From NCBI GenBank assembly GCA_964556425.1, contig CAZKWC010000083.1, positions 1 to 11,390 of the forward strand: a stretch of 11,390 nucleotides of DNA, in the 5' to 3' direction. The notes beneath the pieces were generated by a model that saw nothing but the letters and a program-made list of their open reading frames with translations, did no database searches and was not told the origin of the DNA. The DNA is from JALQUL01 sp964556425 (lineage in GTDB: Bacteria > Pseudomonadota > Gammaproteobacteria > Burkholderiales > Burkholderiaceae_C). This document shows, piece after piece, positions 7,503 to 11,390 of this stretch. The translations under genes and the position numbers were made by a program. Position 1 is the first letter of the stretch. Every line of letters begins with the position of its first letter.

Positions 7503-9047
7503 TTAGAGCTTGCTAGAGTGGCTAGGTAAGATGTTTAACAGCACTTCTGGCCAAGCATCTTGATGGGCCCATAAACGCATGGCTTCAATGTCATCTGCCA
7601 TAAAGCGGTCAGACTCTAAAAAGGCTACTTTGCTTCTAATAGCTGCAAATTGAGCCTCTACCAAATCAGAGCTTCTTAATTCACGTTTAAGGTCGATGCC
7701 TTGTGCCGCTGACATGGCTTCAATACCCACTACTACTGCTGTGTTATTAACCATATCGCCTAAACGCCTTGCTCCAAAAGTGGCCATAGAGACATGATCT
7801 TCTTGGTTGGCAGAGGTTGGCAAGCTATCAACGCTAGCAGGATGAGCCAATGATTTATTTTCAGAGGCCAAAGCGGCAGATGTGACCTGGGCAATCATAA
7901 AACCAGAATTAACACCACTGTCTTTTACTAAGAAAGGTGGTAATCCAGATAAACCAGTATCTAATAATAAGGCAGTGCGACGCTCGGAAATAGCGCCTAC
8001 TTCTGATACTGCTAAAGCAATAATATCGGCTGCAAAAGCGACGGGTTCGGCATGGAAATTACCACCAGAAATCACATCACCATTTTCAAACACCAATGGG
8101 TTGTCGGAGGCGGCATTGGCTTCGATTTGTAAAATTTTGGCGGCGTGCACTAAATTATCGAGGCAAGCTCCCATGACTTGAGGCACGCAACGTATGGAAT
8201 AGGGGTCTTGTACTCTGCCGCAATTGGCATGAGAAGGAATAATCTCGCTACCAGCTAATAGTTCGCGCACCGCCTTAGCCACGGCAATTTGACCAGTCTG
8301 GCCACGTGCTTCATGGATGCGTGCATCATATGGCTTAATCGAACCGTGAATGGCTTCTAGTGTTAAAGCGCCAGCTACCAATGCGGCTGCAAAAACATTT
8401 TCAGCGCCAAATAATCCGCTTAAAGCCAAGCCTGTTGATACCTGTGTACCGTTTAATAAAGCCAAACCTTCTTTAGGTTGCAAAACAAAAGGCTCTAGAC
8501 CGATTAAAGCCATGGCTTCTTTGCCTGATACCAATTGACCGTCTGCGGTTTTAGCGTGGCCTTCACCAATTAATACGCAGGCTAAATGTGCCAAGGGTGC
8601 TAAGTCACCAGATGCACCCACTGAACCTTTGGCGGGAATAATGGGGGTGATGTTGGCATTGGCTAAAGCTAATAAGGCGTTGGCCAATTCAGGCCTAACC
8701 CCAGAATGGCCTCTCGCTAAACTAATTGCTTTCATGGCCAAAATTAGCCTCACAGTGCTAGCTTCAATGGCTGTACCTGTACCCACACTATGAGAAATAA
8801 CCAAGTTACGTTGTAACTCGGCTAATCTATCGTGGGGAATTTGGGTACTAGCTAATTTACCAAAGCCAGTGTTAATACCGTAAACCACCGTGTCTTGATC
8901 CACAATGCCCTGCACAATGGCTTGTGAAGTTTTCATTTTTTCAAGTACTTGAGGCTCAAAAGAGAGCTTGATTGGTGCTTGATAAATACGGCGTAATTGT
9001 GCCAAACTGACTTGGCCGGGGTGTAGGTGTATATTAGTTGTCTTCAT
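7503..9047 (-). CDS. hutH: Histidine ammonia-lyase (HutH)
   Basis: Catalyses the first step, non-oxidative deamination of L-histidine to trans-urocanate and ammonia. The 514 residues match the usual size. The Ala-Ser-Gly triad that cyclises to the MIO cofactor is in GSVGASGDLAPLAHL, with Ala145-Ser146-Gly147. YGINTGFGKL at 56-65 supplies the active-site Tyr56, and further family blocks include RGHSGVRP at 112-119, EGLALLNGTQ, RVQDPYSIRC and EANAASDNPLVF. The ATG at 9047 has AGGA 8 bases upstream. It is the first gene of the catabolic operon, directly downstream of the promoter and HutC-type operator at 9057-9097, so it should be induced by its own product, urocanate. No residue anomalies were seen. 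Confidence 0.98.
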   Translation of the reverse strand: MKTTNIHLHPGQVSLAQLRRIYQAPIKLSFEPQVLEKMKTSQAIVQGIVDQDTVVYGINTGFGKLASTQIPHDRLAELQRNLVISHSVGTGTAIEASTVRLILAMKAISLARGHSGVRPELANALLALANANITPIIPAKGSVGASGDLAPLAHLACVLIGEGHAKTADGQLVSGKEAMALIGLEPFVLQPKEGLALLNGTQVSTGLALSGLFGAENVFAAALVAGALTLEAIHGSIKPYDARIHEARGQTGQIAVAKAVRELLAGSEIIPSHANCGRVQDPYSIRCVPQVMGACLDNLVHAAKILQIEANAASDNPLVFENGDVISGGNFHAEPVAFAADIIALAVSEVGAISERRTALLLDTGLSGLPPFLVKDSGVNSGFMIAQVTSAALASENKSLAHPASVDSLPTSANQEDHVSMATFGARRLGDMVNNTAVVVGIEAMSAAQGIDLKRELRSSDLVEAQFAAIRSKVAFLESDRFMADDIEAMRLWAHQDAWPEVLLNILPSHSSKL

Positions 9048-9056
9048 TTTGTTAGT

Positions 9057-9070
9057 CCTGTATAGACAAG
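9057..9070 (-). promoter_or_regulatory. Putative HutC operator in front of hutH
   Basis: Read leftward, CTTGTCTATACAGG is a near-perfect inverted repeat (CTTGT / ACAGG, one mismatch in the half-sites). It resembles the TTGTATATACAA-like operators known for HutC of pseudomonads and enteric bacteria (recalled from the literature, not searched). It overlaps the proposed -10 and the expected transcription start, and ends within the hutH ribosome binding site. With hutC directly upstream, this supports repression by steric block and relief by urocanate. Confidence 0.75.
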
Positions 9071-9118
9071 TAAAACCGAAAAAAAGAAAACTGTCAAGAA
9101 AATTACAAAAAAAAATTT
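9069..9118 (-). promoter_or_regulatory. Sigma-70 promoter of the hutHUDIFG operon
   Basis: Leftward, a perfect -35 TTGACA (9097-9092) is followed after exactly 17 bases by TTTACT (9074-9069), four of six matches to TATAAT. Upstream of the -35, 9098-9118 is strongly A/T-rich with a run of nine T, like an UP element. Transcription should begin near 9062, giving a leader of about 15 bases before hutH. A good -35 with a mediocre -10 under an operator fits a repressible promoter. I saw no clear CRP site or sigma-54 element in the 121-base gap. Confidence 0.75.
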
Positions 9119-9148
9119 CGAAAATCTAATAAAGAGTGTATTTTTGCT

Positions 9149-9180
9149 AGCTTGAGAAGACCACAAGCTTAAGTCGCTTG
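9149..9180 (-). repeat. Competing inverted repeats at the hutC stop codon
   Basis: CAAGC at 9164-9168 can pair with GCTTG at 9150-9154 (extended to 6 bp, AGCTTG/CAAGCT, 9-base loop) or with GCTTG at 9176-9180 (7-base loop that includes the hutC TAA at 9171-9169). The two hairpins are mutually exclusive. Neither is followed by a T-tract in the leftward direction, so this is not a standard terminator for psd-hutC. Stems this short are weak evidence. Confidence 0.3.
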
Positions 9181-9957
9181 GTTTTTACCGTCGGTCAAAA
9201 AACGACCGCCAAGTCGGTATCGATTGCCCGGATGTAAACATTTGACATAGGTAATTGCAGTTTGTCTCAACCATGTGCGCCTAGTCAATAATAAACAAGC
9301 ATGATTGGCTTGCATTTTTAAAAGTTGGCATTGCTCGGCAGTGGGTAAAACCGCATCTACCACATGTTCAATTTGGTCAAAGGCTACTTGTTTTAAAAGA
9401 TACTCTGAGGGAGTGGTACTGGCAAAATCTTGTTCTATAAACAAAGGTACCGCTTTAGGATTGACGTAGCGATTTTCAAGCTGCACAGGGATATTGTTTT
9501 CATGATGTACACACACACTATGAAAAACCGAATCTCCCACATTTAAATCAAGTGCAGAAGCCACTTCTGAAGAAGCTGCAATTCTTTCTATTTTGATGAG
9601 TTCAAATGTATAGATATGGCCACGATTTTTAATTTCATCGGCTAAATTGGCAATTTGTAGCAAGGTGGACTGGGGTTGGCTTTCGTTGACAAAACTACCC
9701 ACGCCTGCCACTCTAAATATAAGGCCTTGTTGGCTAAGCTCTTTGAGGGCCCGGTTGACCGTCATGCGAGCCACACCAAACTGTTTGACTAAATCATTTT
9801 CAGAGGGCAGTTTATCACCTGCTTGCCAAGTGCCGTCACTAATTTTTTGATTAATGAAGTCACGCACTTGGGCATAAAGTGCCAAGCCCGCTGGTGGTTT
9901 GGCAGCCCCACTGTAAGTGGCCTGTTGATCAGAGGCAGGTTTTGTTTTAGACCTCAT
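9169..9957 (-). CDS. hutC: Histidine utilization repressor HutC (GntR family)
   Basis: Transcriptional repressor of the hut operon, released by urocanate in characterised species. From the ATG at 9957 it has 262 residues, slightly longer than the usual 240-250 because of a lead of about 25 polar residues. A GntR winged helix-turn-helix spans about 27-91 (LYAQVRDFI, GDKLPSENDLVKQFGVARM, TVNRALKELSQQGLI, GVGSFV). A UTRA ligand domain follows at about 110-250, ending in the HutC-like block CLHPGNRYRLGGRF. A TTG at 10029 would extend it inside psd, but the ATG is preferred because it shares ATGA with the psd stop. No ribosome site precedes that ATG, so translation probably depends on coupling to psd. 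The protein's likely operator lies about 100 bases downstream, in front of hutH. Confidence 0.94.
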   Translation of the reverse strand: MRSKTKPASDQQATYSGAAKPPAGLALYAQVRDFINQKISDGTWQAGDKLPSENDLVKQFGVARMTVNRALKELSQQGLIFRVAGVGSFVNESQPQSTLLQIANLADEIKNRGHIYTFELIKIERIAASSEVASALDLNVGDSVFHSVCVHHENNIPVQLENRYVNPKAVPLFIEQDFASTTPSEYLLKQVAFDQIEHVVDAVLPTAEQCQLLKMQANHACLLLTRRTWLRQTAITYVKCLHPGNRYRLGGRFLTDGKNQAT

Positions 9958-10838
9958 ACAGAAGGGGTAAAGGGCGCATTTAAGGTGGCCATTGCTTGAC
10001 CCATTTGAACTGGTGTGGCGGCTTGCCAACTTGGGTTAAAAGCAAAACCAGCTTGTTCGAGTGAAGGCCATAATAAAACGACAGTTGAACCTAATAAAAA
10101 GCGCCCCATTTCGTCGCCTTTTTTAAGCACAATATTTTGGTCTTGATAAGTCCATTCGGTAATGGCTTTTTTTCTGGGTGGGTTAATAATCCCTGCCCAA
10201 ACGGTTGCCATGCTGCCCACAATAGTGGCTCCAACTAAGGTTAATACCATTGGCCCATTGGTAGTTTCAAACACGCACACCACACGCTCATTGCGAGCGA
10301 ATAAGCCAGGTACACCTCTTGCTGTTGTAGGATTGACCGAAAACAAATCTCCAGGCACATAAATCATTCGTAATAATTTGCCGTCACATGGCATATGAAT
10401 ACGGTGATAGTCTTTAGGGCTTAAATAAATGGTGGCAAAATACCCATTTTTGAATAAATCGGCTAAATTAGCATCGCCCCCAACCAAGGCTTGGGTAGAG
10501 TAGGAATGTCCTTTGGCTTGAAAAATTTGATTATCTTGAATCGGTCCCAATTGGCTAACAGCTCCATCGACAGGGCTTACAAAGCTTACATTTGCTAACG
10601 GGCGTACACCATTTTTAAGAGGACGGGTGAAAAATTCATTAAAACTAGCATAACTGCTGATATCGGGGTTTGCAGCTTCAGGCATATTTACCTTATAACG
10701 CTTAACAAACCATTTAATGACTTGAGTAGTGACTTTTCCACGATTTTTGGAAGCAAAGCTACCAGCTATTTCGGTGAGGGCTTGTTTTGGAATCAAATAT
10801 TGAGGCAAAACAGCTAAAAATTGTAAAAAACGGTCCAT
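9954..10838 (-). CDS. psd: Phosphatidylserine decarboxylase proenzyme (Psd)
   Basis: Makes phosphatidylethanolamine from phosphatidylserine at the inner membrane. From the ATG at 10838 it is 294 residues, matching the long E. coli-type class. Motifs: SYASFNEFFTRPLK at 62-75, SPVDGAVSQLG at 88-98 (Asp91), AKGHSYS at 108-114, YLSPKDYHRIHMPCDG at 138-153 (His148), PGDLFSVNPTTA near 162-173, LFARNERV and VGATIVGS, and the self-cleavage site GRFLLGST with Ser251, which becomes the pyruvoyl group. Asp91-His148-Ser251 correspond to the E. coli maturation triad Asp90-His147-Ser254. A TTG at 10865 would add 9 residues, but the ATG has AGG 6 bases upstream. The stop overlaps hutC by ATGA, an unusual partner for a lipid gene. 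Confidence 0.96.
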   Translation of the reverse strand: MDRFLQFLAVLPQYLIPKQALTEIAGSFASKNRGKVTTQVIKWFVKRYKVNMPEAANPDISSYASFNEFFTRPLKNGVRPLANVSFVSPVDGAVSQLGPIQDNQIFQAKGHSYSTQALVGGDANLADLFKNGYFATIYLSPKDYHRIHMPCDGKLLRMIYVPGDLFSVNPTTARGVPGLFARNERVVCVFETTNGPMVLTLVGATIVGSMATVWAGIINPPRKKAITEWTYQDQNIVLKKGDEMGRFLLGSTVVLLWPSLEQAGFAFNPSWQAATPVQMGQAMATLNAPFTPSV

Positions 10839-10864
10839 AACATGCCTATAGATAGAGAGTCTCA

Positions 10865-10893
10865 AGTATATTCTGCTTCAAGAATCTTTTAAA
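10865..10893 (-). promoter_or_regulatory. Candidate sigma-70 promoter for psd-hutC
   Basis: Leftward, TATACT (10870-10865, five of six to consensus) lies 17 bases after TTTAAA (10893-10888, four of six). Transcription would start near 10858, about 20 bases before the psd ATG. The -35 is part of the palindrome CTTTTAAAAG at 10886-10895. A good rightward promoter for the divergent gene was not evident; TTTAAT at 10896-10901 could be its -10 but lacks a -35. Confidence 0.45.
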
Positions 10894-10956
10894 AGTTTAA
10901 TAATGAGTGACAACCCTTTGGTTTTTATTTCCCCCAATTTGAGAAGATAGTCTGCA

Positions 10957-11390
10957 ATGTCATTTTTAACGAGTCGTCCTTTAGCGCCTGACAAGTATCC
11001 TCGATTAGCTCCTGCTAGCTTGGTATTATTGGTGCATTTAGGTCTTATTTTTGGGCTGATCTACACAACAGTTGATCTGGAACCCCTGCCAGAAACTTTA
11101 CCAAAAGAACCATTGCCTGTGGTAATGGTCAAGATTGCTAAGCCCATCACTAAAGTCATCACACCACCGCCTACTCCGGCGGTGGTTGTTCAAGCTCGGC
11201 CCTCGCAAAAAGCAATTAAGCCTCGCCCACAAGAGCCTGTAGTCAAGCTTCAACCGCCCCCTCCACCTCCACCACCGCCTGCTCCGGTGCCAGTGCCTGT
11301 CGTAAAAGCCACTCCAGCACCAACGCCTGCACCTAAATTAGAACCTAGTCCAGCACCTGTGCCAGTGCCTAGCCCAGTACCAACACCTGT
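10957..11390 (+). CDS. TonB-like energy transducer, N-terminal part (runs off right edge)
   Basis: A rightward frame opens at ATG 10957-10959 and stays open for 144 codons to the window end. It encodes a short cytoplasmic head of about 21 residues with Arg/Lys, one membrane segment at about 22-38 (SLVLLVHLGLIFGLIYT), then a long Pro-rich stretch with a run of nine prolines near residue 100 and Pro-Val, Pro-Ala and Lys-Pro repeats. This is the architecture of TonB: inner-membrane anchor plus a rigid periplasmic spacer that carries proton-motive energy from ExbB-ExbD to outer-membrane receptors. The diagnostic C-terminal domain is outside the window, so TolA-like or other Pro-rich anchored proteins remain possible. 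The ribosome site is poor (GAGAAG about 10 bases upstream). It is divergent from psd, with 118 bases between the starts. Confidence 0.75.
   Translation, partial: MSFLTSRPLAPDKYPRLAPASLVLLVHLGLIFGLIYTTVDLEPLPETLPKEPLPVVMVKIAKPITKVITPPPTPAVVVQARPSQKAIKPRPQEPVVKLQPPPPPPPPPAPVPVPVVKATPAPTPAPKLEPSPAPVPVPSPVPTP

Noticed and set aside
9958..10029. Longer hutC from the TTG at 10029
   Set aside because: It would overlap psd by 76 bases; the ATG at 9957 in a 4-base overlap leaves a complete winged helix-turn-helix.
10839..10865. Longer psd from the TTG at 10865
   Set aside because: The first nine residues add nothing recognisable and would run into the candidate -10; the ATG at 10838 has AGG 6 bases upstream and aligns better with the E. 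coli-type start.
11287..11370. Direct repeat GTGCCAGTGCCT (11287-11298 and 11359-11370)
   Set aside because: It is explained by the repeated Pro-Val codons of the TonB-like proline-rich region.

Overview
The window looks like chromosomal DNA from a low-GC proteobacterium, most likely a betaproteobacterium of the Burkholderiales (possibly Alcaligenaceae-like). This placement is tentative. It rests on the five-step HutF/HutG histidine pathway with HutD and a HutC repressor, a Bordetella-type phosphatidylserine decarboxylase, and a pairing of an OmpA-like lipoprotein with a Tat-exported patatin. A gammaproteobacterium is not excluded. Nothing here looks like a phage, transposon, CRISPR array or RNA gene.

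Layout, following transcription, which is leftward for all genes but the last. At the right edge (10957 to the end) a TonB-like protein runs rightward out of the window. Divergent from it is psd (10838-9954), whose stop codon overlaps the start of the repressor gene hutC (9957-9169). A 121-base gap follows, carrying a strong-looking promoter overlapped by a HutC-type palindrome. Then comes the catabolic operon hutH - hutU - hutD - hutI - hutF - hutG (9047 to 1461), with gaps of 30-52 bases or a 4-base overlap. About 220 bases after hutG is an intrinsic terminator (1201-1235). The left end holds a second small leftward unit: an OmpA-domain lipoprotein (1063-485), overlapping by 4 bases a patatin-like phospholipase that leaves the window at base 1.

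The hut genes form one complete pathway. HutH deaminates histidine to urocanate, HutU hydrates it to imidazolonepropionate, HutI opens the ring to N-formimidoylglutamate, HutF deiminates this to N-formylglutamate, and HutG yields glutamate and formate. HutD is the accessory cupin thought to moderate flux. HutC should repress at the hutH promoter and be relieved by urocanate. No histidine or urocanate permease lies in the window.

All catalytic signatures checked are intact and no gene appears broken. The points of most interest are the regulatory layout (promoter and operator geometry, hutC coupled to psd, a hutU start without a ribosome binding site inside a palindrome), the inverted-repeat-rich 397-base gap after hutG, and the lipoprotein-patatin pair. 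I found no clear new system; the lipoprotein-patatin pair is the nearest candidate.
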